Source: Ailurus styani (Eukaryota > Chordata > Mammalia > Carnivora > Ailuridae). Taken from it: 64,000 nucleotides of DNA. The number at the start of each line of letters is the position of its first letter. The stretch's first letter is position 1. The notes below the pieces were generated by a model that made no database searches, had not been told where the DNA came from, and saw only the letters and a list, made by a program, of their open reading frames with translations. This document shows positions 49,707 through 61,545 of the stretch, piece by piece. Made by a program: the position numbers and the translations under genes. The DNA is taken from the NCBI GenBank assembly GCA_002007465.1, contig LNAC01000163.1:496137-560136 (forward strand), in the 5' to 3' direction.

Positions 49707-50383
49707 AATCTATCTTTATCACTACTTTTTGCCATTTTAATTACTTGGTATCTTGGTGTAGACCTCTTTGGGTTGATTTTCTTGAGGGCTCTCTATGCCT
49801 ACTGGATTTCTGGTTCCTTTCCAGATTCAGGAATTTTTCAGCTATTATTTCTTCAAATTAATTTTCTGCCCCCCTTCCTCTCCTCCTTCTGTGATCCCCA
49901 TAATGTGAATATTATCATGCTTGATGGTGTTTCTGAGTTTCCTTGATATATTTTCCTTTTTTATTGTTCTTTATTCTCTCTCTTGTCAGCTTGATTGTTT
50001 TCCATAACTCTGTCCTCTGAGTTGCTGATCTGTTCTTCTGCTTCCATTATTTATTCCCTCTAGTGTGTTTTTAATTTGTTAATTGAGTTCTTCATCTCTA
50101 ATTCATTCTTTTTTGTTTTTTGTCTCTATGTTGAGGGTCTCACTGAGGTCCTCCACTCTCTTCTCAAGTCCAGTGAGTATCTTTATGACCATTATTTTAA
50201 ATTCTTTATCAGCCATATTACTTATCTTCATTTTGTTTTATTCCTTTGCTATAACCTTTGTCCTCATCTTTCATTTGAGACATATTCCTCTGTCTCCTCA
50301 TTTTGTTTAGCCCTCTGTGTCTTTTTCTGTGTGTTAGGAATGTCAGCCACATTCCCTGCTCTTGAAAGTAATTAATGTTATGG

Positions 50384-50617
50384 GACGCCTGGGTGGCTCA
50401 GTTGGTTAGGCATCTGCCTTGGGCCCAGGTCATGGTCCCAGGGTCCTAGGATTGAGCCCATGTTAGGCTCCTTGCTCCGCAGGGAGCCTGCTTCTCCTTC
50501 TGCCTGCTCTTCCTCCTGCTTGTGCATACTCTATATCTTTCTCTGAAAAATAAGTAAATAAAATCTTAGAAGAAGGAGGAGGAGGAGGAGAAAGAAGAAG
50601 AAAGAAGAAGAAGAAAG
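50384..50617 (+). mobile_element. CAN SINE with (GAA)n tail
   Basis: GGGACGCCTGGGTGGCTCAG head; the A tail has become a GAAGGAGGAG/GAAGAA tract at 50569-50617. AAGTAATTAATGTTATG before and AAGTAGTGATGTTATG after. Confidence 0.94.
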
Positions 50618-51324
50618 TAGTGATGTTATGAAGAAGAGATTCTGTAATGCCTTGCAATGCAATGTCCCCTGTTCACCAGAACCTTGTGTTTCAGGGGTGT
50701 CTCCTATGTGTATTTCATAAATCCTCTGTTTTGGTTGAGCTGCATTTGCCTTGTCTGCCGTGGCTCTCTTTGCCTCTTGTGGGCAGTGTTTGGGCACTGT
50801 GTTGTTATTGGGCAAGTCTGGAGCTACCTTGGGCTTGCATTGAATCAGACCAGGTATTTGCCAGAGCTGCAGTAGTGCTGAACTTCAGAACACTCTCCTG
50901 TATTGCTTGTAGAAGCTTTGGTTGCTGGGCAAATCCTGCAGTCAGACCATATCTCTTAGGGGCTGCAGTGGAACTGGTGTGTGTGGTTATCTTCTCTGTA
51001 GGAGTCAGTTTGAGGTAGTGCTGAATTCTGTCTGTGCTGCTTGCACACTGCCACACTTGTGGTGCCACTTCGGATAAACTTTTACTGAAGGTGTGTTTGA
51101 AGGGCTCAGGCTGCAGAAGAGTGCAGGAGTGGGACACCTGGTATTAGCAGGGTTTGCACTGATTTGCTGTGTAAGGAAACCTGGTAGGAGTGAGCAGATC
51201 CACAGAAGTGTGTGGGGCAGGGTGTGCTGTTAGCAAGCTAGGCAAAGAGTGTTCACAGTATACAGATTCCCATTCACATCTGTGTAGTTAGGGTGGAGGA
51301 AGGGGAAGGAAATGGTGCCTGACT

Positions 51325-51353
51325 GTTTGTTTGTTTGTTTGTTTGTTTGTTTT
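51325..51353. repeat. (TTTG)n microsatellite
   Basis: Seven TTTG units inside the L1 5' UTR-like region. Confidence 0.9.
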
Positions 51354-52117
51354 AAGAAGTCTCCCTAAGACCCCTGCCCCTCTAGCACATGCTCTAAGAA
51401 AAAACATCTCCTGTGTACCTAAAGTAGTTTTCAAACTGCTGCTTCTGTGCTATATCTCAGCAAAGTTATTTATTGTGCTGTCTCTTTAAGTTCAGGTTCT
51501 CAGTTTCCCATTGTCTTCAGACTCCCCCAAGATTCAGCCCCCTGATTTTTAAAATTCTTTATGGTGAGCCCCAGTGATTATAAGAACTCAAAAAAGTTAA
51601 GCCCCTCTGTTTTTCAAAGCCAAATGTTATGGGGATTCATCTCTCCAGTGTGGGCCCCCTGTATCTGGTGCACTTTGTATGGGGTCTGATCCTCCCTCTT
51701 CTCTGTGCCTTTGACATCTCTTTCTCCTTCAGATAGTCCTCTGGGTCAGTTTGGCTCCTGCCTCTGTTTCTGCCCTTTCTACCCTCTTTGATGTAGACTT
51801 TTCTCTATATTTACCTGTAGAGAGTCTGTTCTTCCAGTCTTCCAATCATCTTCTGAGTTGTTTACACTGATGTGGGTGTTATCTAGGTGTATCCAAGGGA
51901 CAAGTTGAACCTAGGATCCTCTTATTCTGCTCTCTTTACTATCACACTTTACTCCTCTTAATAATCAATAGAAAAAATAGACAGAAAACACTATGAATAT
52001 AAAAGACACAATGAAATATTAACCAACATGTACTCTTTTACATTTAAAATAGTCCAACAATAGGAGAGTATTTATTCTTTTCAAGTTTTTAGGTAAATAT
52101 ATACATCTTTCTCTAGT

Positions 52118-52182
52118 AAAGGTGTGAGCCTGATGATTCACAGACCTGTACCCCTGGGGCAAATAATAATAAAAAATATAGA
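52118..52182 (+). mobile_element. Short L1 3' end
   Basis: GTGAGCCTGATGATTCACAG, CCTGTACCCCTGGGGCAAAT and an A-rich tail. The TSD is unclear. Confidence 0.85.
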
Positions 52183-52380
52183 GCATATTATGAACCATAA
52201 AAAGAAATCTTGAAAATTTACATCATACAAAGTATGTCCATGGACCACAATGGAATTAAACTAGAATATAAGAAGATGATACCTGGAAAGTCGCCAACTA
52301 CTTGGAAATTAAACAAAGTTCTTCTAATAATGCAGGGATCAAGAGGAAGTTATAAGTGAATTTATAAGTTTGCTTAACTT

Positions 52381-52698
52381 GAAATACATCAATCAGAGAA
52401 AGACAATTACCATATGATTTCTCTGATATGAGGAATTTGAGAGGCAGGGCAAGGGGTTGTGGGTAGGGAGGGGAAAAATGAAACAAGATGCGACTGGGGA
52501 GGGAGACAAACTAAAAGAGACTCTTAATCTCATGAAACAAACTGAGGGTTGCTGGGGGGTCAGGAAGCAGGTATAGGGTGGCTGGGTTTTGGGCTTTGGG
52601 GAGGGTATGTGCTATGGTGAGTGCTGTGAAATGTGGAAGCCCAATGATTCACAGACCTGTACCCCTGGGCAAATAATACATTTTATGTTAATAAAAAA
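52381..52698 (+). mobile_element. Young L1 3' end with 17-bp TSD
   Basis: From AATCAGAGAAAGACAATTAC to GACCTGTACCCCTGGGCAAA and an A-rich tail. ATAAGTTTGCTTAACTT is identical at 52364-52380 and 52699-52715. Confidence 0.95.
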
Positions 52699-52789
52699 AT
52701 AAGTTTGCTTAACTTTTTTATTTGAACTAATTTTGAAATTGCCAATAACTTGTAAAATGATACAGATTCCTCTGTCACATTCATCCAAA

Positions 52790-53250
52790 TTCTCCTAATG
52801 TTAACAGCTTACATCATAACAAAAACTTACATTAACATCATGTACAACCAGGAAAACTGAAATTAATGTTGGCACAATACTATTATATTAACTATCAATT
52901 TTATTCAGATTTTATTCAGATTTACCACTCTTTTCAGAAATGTTGTTTTTATGTTCATGGACAAGTCCAGGATCTTACAGTGCCATGTTGGGCAGAAACA
53001 CATCTTAGTTGTCATGGTACCTTCTCCAAATCTGTGGAATTCCTCTACCATTTCTTGACTTTCATGACTTTGTCACATCTGAAGTGTGCTGCTCTGTTGT
53101 TTTGTAAAATTCTCCACAATGTGTGCTTTCAGCAAGCCCCATGCTTTTACTTATTTATGTCCTTAGTTTTTGCTCCCACAGTTTGCTCTAGGCTCATCTG
53201 TATTTTTTCTTTCTCTGGCTCTAAAATCAAATACTGTCTCCAAGGAGGCC
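52790..53250 (-). mobile_element. Probable old antisense L1-type relic
   Basis: ACAATACTATTATATTAACT ... TTATTCAGATTT ... TCTTAGTTGTCATGGTACCT ... TTGACTTTCATGACTTTGTC follows the order of a common reversed L1-type 3' region. The 209-codon plus-strand open frame (52866-53495) overlapping it is not a supported gene. Confidence 0.5.
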
Positions 53251-53471
53251 TGGTTTTTTATATTAGAAATCAAGATATTAATAGCTCAGTGCCAGTTGTT
53301 GGTTATATATCTATTTATTTATTTTTGAAAATGTCCCATAGACATGTCAAATTCAAGAAGTTAAAACTGAAGAAAAAGTCTGCCACTTATCCAGGATATA
53401 TTACTTCTTTTCAATTTAAAATATTCTTTCTCAGCATCAAATTAAACTTACTCATGCTAGAAAGCAATTTA

Positions 53472-53536
53472 TTTATTTTTTATTGTGTTATATAAGTCAC
53501 CATACAGTACATCATTAGTTTTTGATATAGTGTTCT
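53472..53536 (-). mobile_element. 65-bp L1 micro-insertion with TSD
   Basis: TGTTATATAAGTCACCATAC and ACATCATTAGTTTTTGATAT are the reversed end of a carnivore L1. CTAGAAAGCAATTTA at 53457-53471 recurs as CTAGAAAACAACTTA at 53537-53551. Confidence 0.85.
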
Positions 53537-53551
53537 CTAGAAAACAACTTA

Positions 53552-55675
53552 AAAATACAAAAATATTAGAATTTGTTCTTTTTCTCCACTTCACAGAGAA
53601 AACACAATCTATAGTTTATATCACAAAAACATGTGTTAAATTATAATCAATAGATTTTTAAATCATGGAATATAACTTATTCCACACAAATACTTATTAA
53701 ATTGAGATGATTTTATAAATACAGTTTTATGTATTTGCTGGACTTATCATTAACTTGAAACCCCTGCATGATTAAAATAAAATGAAGACTGAATTGCTCA
53801 ATGAAAAGGACAGGGATAGGTTGAAAGCACATAGGAGCTAAGTTGAAAGAGCTTCCAACAGAAAAATCTGGAACAATTTGAAAAACAAAATAACATGTGT
53901 ATTGGACTACAGTCCATGAAATTATGTCAATATCTGTGAGTTCATAATTAGTTGGGTAAATAAATGAAGGGATAGAGAAGAGACAACTCGTCTTTAGAGA
54001 AGAATTCCAAGTAATAAATGCAGAAGCATTGAGAGACCTAGAAAATGTCATTAGAATATGACATGAAGAATTAGGTCTAAATTTAAAATACTGAATAGAA
54101 AAATCACCACCACAGAAAAATAGTCATATTGCATAAAAATAACTCAATCACATTGCAAATTAAGACGACAGATGCTTAAACCATTTTGATACAACAACTT
54201 TTCAAATGTGATCCTTTAACAATTTCTCTGCCTATAAAATATTGTATAACTCTATATTCTTGTCTACATTTGTGGAATCATCTTAAATGCTATGTGTGTT
54301 TATTTAATGTTTTATTGTTACAAAACTGATCATATTTTTGTTTTTGTTTCTCAAAATAAATTATTGAATTTAGAGGATTCTCTGGAAATACAAAAACTTC
54401 TATATATATATTTTTTCATTTTGGTCTTGTAAGTGTTTTGGAAGTTCAGTGACAGTTCCATCAAACAAAACTCAGGGGAGAGAGAGCTTAAACCAAATTT
54501 GCCTTAGGTCAGAGGTTAGGGGCTGATTGAGCTCTAGCATGTGTATGTTTGTGTGTGTTGTGTATGTGGGTGTGTGTATACATGTACATACATAGTTCTC
54601 CAAAGAGCTTGTAGGAATAAGATGAAACCAATAGGTATGAGAAAAATCAGAGTCAACTCTTGGATCAGAAAAAGTATAGAGCAACTTGGCCCTGGGTAGG
54701 AATGCTGGGTGGGCCATGGTCTTAACTTGATTTACAAGTCATAGATTTAGTCATATGGCATGTAGGCTTACATCTGTATTTTTGCCCCAGCCATGCAGAT
54801 GTTAGAGGAGAATATAATCTAAATCACAATTTCTGTAATTTTAGTCAGATCTTTTTTTCACTCTAAGTTGTTTTATTATGTAGTCTTTTTTGTCAATCAT
54901 GTTATGTCATGCCTTGTTTTATGAACCTATAAACTATGTGTAGGTAGCAGAGTGAGAGAATAAGAATGTTCAACAGTAATATCAGTTCAGACAAAGATAC
55001 CACTTTGGCATAAATCACCAAAGTTCACAGAAGAGAGTTAAAAAATTAATGAACTAAGAAAATAGAGAACATCTAGAAAGACACATGAAAATTGTTTACA
55101 CTATACGTATATATAGAGGGTTTTAACATTTAATGTGGAAGGATAAACATAAACAAGTCTACGTATGGATACTGTTGTGCAAGGTGTTATCAGAAAATAT
55201 CCATCACATATTCCCATATGCTATTCATTAGCTGCTATTCATATCTCTTTTGTCAGAGACATTTGCAGTTATTTTTCTCCTACCCATTGTAGACAAATCA
55301 GATAAGCAGTTTATTTTATTTAATGATGCTCTGTAAATTAATAACAACCCACATTCTACAATTTATGGAGAGGGCGTTATAAAGAAAAGTAAAAGAAATG
55401 ATTTTGTAAATACTGTCTAAACCTACATTTTCAGAAATATGCTCCCCATTGTCATATACTGGGATCTCATTGTTCCTTCATATATATCAGCCAATCAACA
55501 CTAGAAAGCTTCTTTGAGATAAAAATGGTCTCCTCATACCAGAAATAATGCCCAGTATCTCACTTTTCCTTTTAAACACCAAACTCCCATAGATAAATAG
55601 TCTGAATAGATTCTAGCAGTATATACGTAGATATATCTGATAAACAATGGTGATTATAAAACTGCAAAAGATATA
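53552..55675. other. No recognisable feature
   Basis: Unique AT-rich sequence with a TG-rich stretch at 54539-54590. Confidence 0.4.
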
Positions 55676-57240
55676 AAAGGCAACCTGCAGAATGGGAGAG
55701 GATATTTGCAAATGACATATTTGCTAAAGGGTTAGTATCCAAAATATATAAAGAATTTATAAAATTCAATACCCAAAAACGAGTAATCCAATTTAAAAAT
55801 GGGCACACTACTGGGTATTTATCCTAAAGACACAAAGGTAGTGAGCCTCAGGGGCAAGTGCACCCGAATGTTTATAGCAGCAATGTCCACAATAGCCAAA
55901 CTATGGAAAGAACCTAGATGTCCATTAACAGATGAATGGGTAAAGAAGAGGTGGTATATATATACAATGGAATACTATGCAGCTATCAAAAGAAACAAAA
56001 TCTTGCCATTTGCAACGACATGGATGGAACTGGAGGGTATTATGCTGAGCAAAATAAGTCAATCAGAGAAAGACAATTATCATATGATCTCTCTGATATG
56101 AGGAACTTGAGGGGCAGGGTGGGGGGTCGTGGGTGGTAGGAAGAGAAAAATAATGAAACAAGATGGGATGGGGAAGGAGACAAACCATAAGAGACTTCTA
56201 ATCTCACAAAACAAACTGAGGGTTACTGGGGGGTGGGAGGGTAGGAATAGGGTGGATAGGGTGGATGGGTTATGGACATTGGGGAGGGTTTGTGCATTGG
56301 TGAATGCTGTGAAAGATGTAAGCCTAATGATTCACAGACCTGTACCCCTTGGGCAAAGAATAAAAATAAAATTAAAAAATAATAATAAAAAAATAAAAAT
56401 GGGAAAAAGACATTAGACATTTTTCCAAAGAAGACATACAGATAGCCTTCAGACACATTGAAAAATGCTCAGCATCACTCATCATCAGGGAAATACAAAT
56501 CAAAACTACAACATCACACCTGTCAGAATGGCTAAAATCACCAACACTAGAAACAGATGTTGGTAAGGATGTGGAGAAAGGGGAACCCTCTTGCACTGTT
56601 AGTGGGAATGCAAACTGCTGCAGGCACTCTGAAAAAGAGTATGGAAATTCTCAAGAAGTTAAAAATAGAAATACCCTAGGATTCAGCAGTTGGACTACTA
56701 AGTATTTATCCAAAGAATACAAGAAATACTAGTTCAAAGAGATATGTACACCCTGATGTTTATAGCAGTACTACCTACAATAACCAAATATGGAAACAAC
56801 CCAAGTGTCCATCCAGTGATGAATGGATAAATAAGTGGTATATATTCACAATGAACTATTACTCAGCCATGAAAAGAATGAAATCTTGCCATTTGCAACA
56901 ACATGAAAGGAGCTAGGAAATTTATGTTAAGTGAAATATGCCAGTTAGAGAAAGAGAAATACTGTATGATTTTACTCATATATGGAATTTAAGAAACCAA
57001 ACAAGGAAAAAGAAAAGAGAGAGGGAAAGGCAAACCAAGAAATAGACTCTTAATGGTAGAAAACAATCTGATGGTTACCGGAGGGGGCGTGGGTGGGGTA
57101 ATGGGTGAAATAGGTGATAGGGATTAAAGAGTGCCCTTGTGATGAACACAGGGTGTTGTATGAAGTGTTGAATCCCTCTACTGTACACCTGAAACTGATA
57201 TTACACTGTGTTAACTAACTAGAATTTGAACAAAACCTTT
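55676..57240 (+). mobile_element. Older L1 3' portion hosting a nested L1
   Basis: ORF2 text GAATGGGAGAGGATATTTGC at 55690 resumes after the insertion as CAAAGAAGACATACAGATAG at 56424. The C-terminal ORF2 region and 3' UTR follow (GTACACCTGAAACTGATATT near 57183). Stops and shifts show it is inactive. Confidence 0.9.
55804..56393 (+). mobile_element. Young 5'-truncated L1 nested in an older L1, with TSD
   Basis: Carries an unbroken ORF2 C-terminus of about 98 codons (MEYYAAIKRN, then FATTWMELEGIMLSKI, DNYHMISLI) ending in TGA at 56099-56101, then a G-rich 3' UTR (GGGTTACTGGGGGGTGGGAG) and GACCTGTACCCCTTGGGCAA with an A-rich tail. TSD TAAAAATGGG at 55794-55803 and 56394-56403. Confidence 0.95.
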
Positions 57241-57405
57241 TTTAAAAGTTGCAAAAGATAAATGTAATGAGAATTCTAGAAAAATGTATAATTTAGCTAG
57301 GGATAAAATTACTCCCAGAAAAGCATAAGAAGAGGCATTACAGATTAAAGTAAAATTGACATATTTACTGATTAATGATGTCTCTTAACATAAACTGAAG
57401 TTTTG

Positions 57406-57563
57406 TGACACCTGGTGGTTCAGTCAGTTAAGTGTCTGCCTTTGGCTCAGGTTATGTATGACCCCAGGGTTCTGGGGTTTGGCCCCAAGTTGGGATCTCT
57501 GCTCAGTGGGGAGTCGTCTTCTCTCTTTCTCCCGCTGCCCCTCCCCTTGCCTTGTGCATGCAC

Positions 57564-57613
<50 letters not shown>

Positions 57614-57646
57614 GTCCATGCTTAAATAAATAAATAAAATATTTTT
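57406..57646 (+). mobile_element. CAN SINE with expanded (CT)n
   Basis: ACACCTGGTGGTTCAGTCAG head; a (CT)n run at 57566-57611; flanks AAACTGAAGTTTT / AAACCAAAGTTTT. Confidence 0.93.
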
Positions 57647-57659
57647 TAAAAATCTATAA

Positions 57660-58846
57660 ACCAAAGTTTTGAGTATAAAAAATTTGATCTTTCTAATACC
57701 ATAATTATTTTTTACAAAATAAAATATTCAAACAGATCTTTATGTTTGTTGTTATTTTTCATTTTTTTCCTTGAGTTTAGTTAGGGTTTTTTTGTTTTTG
57801 TTTTTGTTTTTCAAATTACCAAAATCTTGATCTGCATCTGTCTAGAACAGAGCTCCCAATCATTTCTTGTGTAGCTATCCAGGCTTCTTTAGGAAATCTA
57901 TAGAATTTTATTTGTAGCTTTCTTTTGGTAAGATCTATATTTCTGGTATCAAGCATACTGTATTCATTTAAATATATTTGTCTAATATTTCTATGTTTTG
58001 AGAAGTTATTAGAGATTTTTGTTATGTGCTCAGTTCACTGCCTATCACAGTTTGTGGGTTTCAGAAGTTATCTGTGGATTTGAAAGTAGAACTATTACTG
58101 TTGAAGTAACCTCTGAATTTCCACATCAAATATGAACATACAAATATGGAGGGATTATCACTGAGAAGCGAATGAAGTATTATTCTGCTTCATATAATGA
58201 CTGATGCCAAAAGCAAACTTCATAGCTTTTTATATATTTGTGAATTATCAATATATATTGATGCTCTATATTTAAAACCTGAAGATACCTAATATCCATT
58301 TAGAAACTACATGATCATAGTCAACAGGGATTAAGGAAATTTAACATGTGACTTCTCTGTGGCCCTCAATAATTTCCTTTCTTTAAGCTGATGTCACCTG
58401 TCTAGGAAGCATCAGGAGAGGTCTGCCTCTTACCTACTGCCTAGAGTGAAGCAAATATTCAAAAAATCTGTCGAATAAATTAATAATTGGAAACCCAATA
58501 AACCACCGAACAAGAGATCAAGTACATAAGCACCAGGGTCTTCACCACTGTCTTCCTGGAAACACAACTTAGAATTTGAAAGAGGCAGTTAGTTTGGGCT
58601 TACCACCCCCTTGATCGAATGTCTGCAAAATTAAGTGTCAAAGTAGTCTCATTAAACAGATGTTTAATAATAAAGTTAGGTTGAGTGTTTCCAGGTATGC
58701 TGAATTTTGACATATTGAAGAAATCAAGATACTGCCATAGAAAAAGTTTATTTCAAAATGTTGATTAACTTGTATCAGTATATAAAAGATCTAACGATTC
58801 TTGTTCTCAAAGTTTTATCTGTAAATATATAGACATAATTATTGAT
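57660..58846. other. No recognisable feature
   Basis: Unique AT-rich sequence. Confidence 0.4.
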
Positions 58847-58862
58847 TATCTCTAAGAACTTT

Positions 58863-58917
58863 TTTAAATTGAGGTATAGTTGACACAATTATTCATAGCA
58901 ATTCAACAAGTTCATAC
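58863..58917 (-). mobile_element. 55-bp L1 micro-insertion with TSD
   Basis: AAATTGAGGTATAGTTGACA and ATTCAACAAG are the reversed L1 3' end. TATCTCTAAGAACTTT is identical at 58847-58862 and 58918-58933. Confidence 0.93.
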
Positions 58918-59059
58918 TATCTCTAAGAACTTTGCATGGCTAAACCAGTGATTTAGTGTGCTCCATTAAACTGGAGAGTTAACATACATCTGCTTTCCTC
59001 CATTTAATGCTAGTATCAGTATGCAACTTTTAATTTGGTAATATTTCTTTAGAATATAC

Positions 59060-59215
59060 TGGAATTGCCTAATGGACTTGTTAAATCCTGATTGTTGGGA
59101 CCCAACTCCAGAGTTTCTGATTAATGATTATCTGATGTGCTTGGGAATTTGAATTTCTAGCAATTTCCCAGTGGATTTAATACTTTTTACTGATCAGGGA
59201 ACCATGCTAAAAACT
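59060..59215 (+). mobile_element. MER5A-like hAT-Charlie relic
   Basis: GACTTGTTAAATCCTGATTG, CTCCAGAGTTTCTGATTAAT and TTTGAATTTCTAGCAATTTC follow the MER5A consensus order. Confidence 0.75.
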
Positions 59216-60953
59216 CTTGCTTTATGCTGTGACTTGATAAATTTGTAAATGACTATTTAATTTTGTTATAGGAGATTGTTGGCATAAAGTGAGTCATTAT
59301 TGCTCTATGTAAACATCTATTAGTAGTCTTTTTTTGTAGAAAAATGAAAAAATCTCTTCTCCCTGTTCTAAAATGAGACTCTACATAGGAAAATATAGGA
59401 AAATCTACATTTAAAATTTATTCATCATTTTGGAATACTACATTTTGAAATAAGGAGTAATCTAGGAAACTAAGAATTATAGATAATAATTCTTAGTTCA
59501 TCTTTAATACATTTCATACTATATTTCATGTTTCTGTTAGAACCAAGAAAAGGTAAATACTATTGAATAAGCAGTTTGTCATCAATGACATTTATCCATG
59601 AATCATTTTTTGGCTTGGAAAATTATCTAAAGTGCATAGTTTAGAAGATTGCTTTCCCTCCTTTGTGCTTAGCTGCAAATTTAATTAGCTTCAATATCGT
59701 TTTCCTCTTACAATTTTTTTTTTGGCCTAAGTGACAGTAATTGAACTGAGTGAAAGGGACATTTAGAACATGAAAGATATAATGTGTGCAAATTTTGGTT
59801 TTCTTGCTATGCCAAGTACAGAAAAACTGATATAAATGACAATGATAAAACAAAATACATTGCCCAGGAAATAACTGATTTCAGCTATTGATTGCAATAT
59901 CTTCTTTTTCAAATACTCCATTCAACTCTAGTGTTAAAATACATCTGTTTTATTCGTTGGGGGATTATCCTCCAAATGCAAATATCTGTCAAATCCAAGC
60001 ATCTTTTGTACTGTGAATATCAAAAGATAGTATTTCTGAATATGGGATTTTAGAGAAACCACTTTTGGCTAGATTATTTGTTATAGGATTACAGATGCCC
60101 AGTTATTCATTCACACAACACATACTTATTAAGTTTCTGTTGCACATCAGGATTTGTATTATTTGACATGCCAACATGAGAATTATAATTTTCCTTGAAT
60201 ATATTAATATAGAGACCATAGAAGCAAGTAATTTCACACAAATTTAAGAGAAATATGATAAAAGTAAAAATAAAAATCATCAGATTTGTTTATTTTACAT
60301 TTTTATTACTTCATTTAATGAAATAGTATCCATTGTTATCCTTATTATTATCCTGATTCCCAAGGGCACCATTTGATTAAATTGCAGATTGAGGAGTTGG
60401 TTGTACTTAAGTAATTTGGTTCCAGAATCAGTTATTTTAACCACTGTACATATAACTCATAATTTTTCTATTTGCGGAAGCAAGTCTGAGAGATTATGTG
60501 ATCACAGAGAACCAACCCTGCCCAGACAATTCAGAAAGTAATGTTTTTTAAAAAGTTAATATTTAATCTGGTTGCAAGGGACAAGAAGTATATGAGCATT
60601 ATAAAGCCATAGAAGTATGAACAATCAAGGAGTAAAAAAAGTAGTTTGATGTGGAACAACTGAAAGAAAGGTAAAGGTATTGGAAGATGAGTTTGAGATT
60701 GAGATAATAAGTTTGGGATAATGTCTGTATGCAAAGAAAAGTTTAGGTGATGGTAGAAAAGGAGGCAAGTGCACAGTTTAGAAATATAGCAAGATAAAAT
60801 AGTGTCATGTGTGAGTAGTGTGTTGAAATGAGATTCAGGAGTTACATAGAGGTTCCCACATAAGACATAGACGAAACTCTTATCTTGGTTTCAGTGTTCC
60901 CATGTGTAAAAAGAAAGTAATGAATTTGATGTTCTTTTAGGTCCTCTTCTAAT
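59216..60953. other. No recognisable feature
   Basis: Unique AT-rich sequence with no supported gene. Confidence 0.4.
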
Positions 60954-60967
60954 GAATCAATATTTTT

Positions 60968-61085
60968 AAAATTTTTTTTCATTATTTGCCCTAGGGGTAC
61001 AGGTCTGTGAATCATCATGCTTGCACCTTTCACAGCACTCACCATAGCACAAACCCTCCCCAATGTCCATAACCCATCCACCCCC
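60968..61085 (-). mobile_element. Young L1 3' end with TSD
   Basis: A T-rich start, then TTGCCCTAGGGGTACAGGTC to ATAACCCATCCACCC. GAATCAATATTTTT at 60954-60967 recurs with one change at 61086-61099. Confidence 0.93.
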
Positions 61086-61364
61086 GAATCAACATTTTTA
61101 TTGAGGCAAAAAGTCTTGGGTGGAAGTGATTTTTGTTTTAGATCTTTCTTTGTGTGAGTAAGTAAATAGTTGTAACCTGTGTAATGAATGTTAAAATTTT
61201 ACACACATACCTACATGATAACTGGCAGCAAATGGATTGTGTTCCTTGTAATCTATCAATATTATTAATGACTTTAAATGATATTTTCTGCTTCAATTGA
61301 CATTGTAAGTGATCAGCAAATTATGGAAACCAATGTAACATAAACATAGCAGGAGAGATTTCTT

Positions 61365-61545
61365 ATGCAGTCCTCCACTAGCTAAGTGAGAGTCATGGGA
61401 GGATTTTAAGCAGAGATGTGGTCATTTGACTTACAAAATATCATTCTTGCTACAGTCCATTATAGGTCTTTCAAAACTACTCTGCCTTAAGGATATTTTG
61501 TAAGAAGACTGGAGAAAGTGACCATTTAAAAGCTGGCTACCCATC
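61365..61545 (+). repeat. Old dispersed repeat, unassigned
   Basis: TTTTAAGCAGAGATGTGGTC, then AAATATCATTCTTGCTACAG resembles a common old mammalian repeat that I cannot name. Confidence 0.4.

Larger units (their letters stand above)
48771..51955 (-). mobile_element. Antisense L1 5' half (5' UTR, ORF1 region, first codons of ORF2)
   Basis: Read on the minus strand, the 5' UTR-like GC-richer part starts near 51955. An ORF1-proximal region follows (reverse phrases CTGGCCTGCAAAGTTTCTGC near 49409 and TATTTCTTCAAATTAATTTT near 49846). Near 48825-48771 lies the start of ORF2: VVTLNVNGQNAPNKRH, matching the endonuclease N-terminus (LNVNGLN..IKRH). SINEs interrupt it at 49507-49706 and 50384-50617. 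Many stops; long open frames on either strand at 50076-51137 are incidental. Confidence 0.75.

Noticed and set aside
50076..51137. Several 75-123 codon open frames on both strands
   Set aside because: They fall within the antisense L1 5' half, whose 5' UTR-like region is relatively GC-rich and so has fewer stops.
52866..53495. 209-codon plus-strand open frame
   Set aside because: Overlaps a probable old antisense L1-type relic and ends in a micro L1 insertion; it has hydrophobic low-complexity composition and no recognisable domain.
55936..56416. Several overlapping plus-strand frames (67-95 codons)
   Set aside because: Alternative frames of the young L1 3' end; only the ORF2 C-terminal frame ending at 56101 is meaningful.
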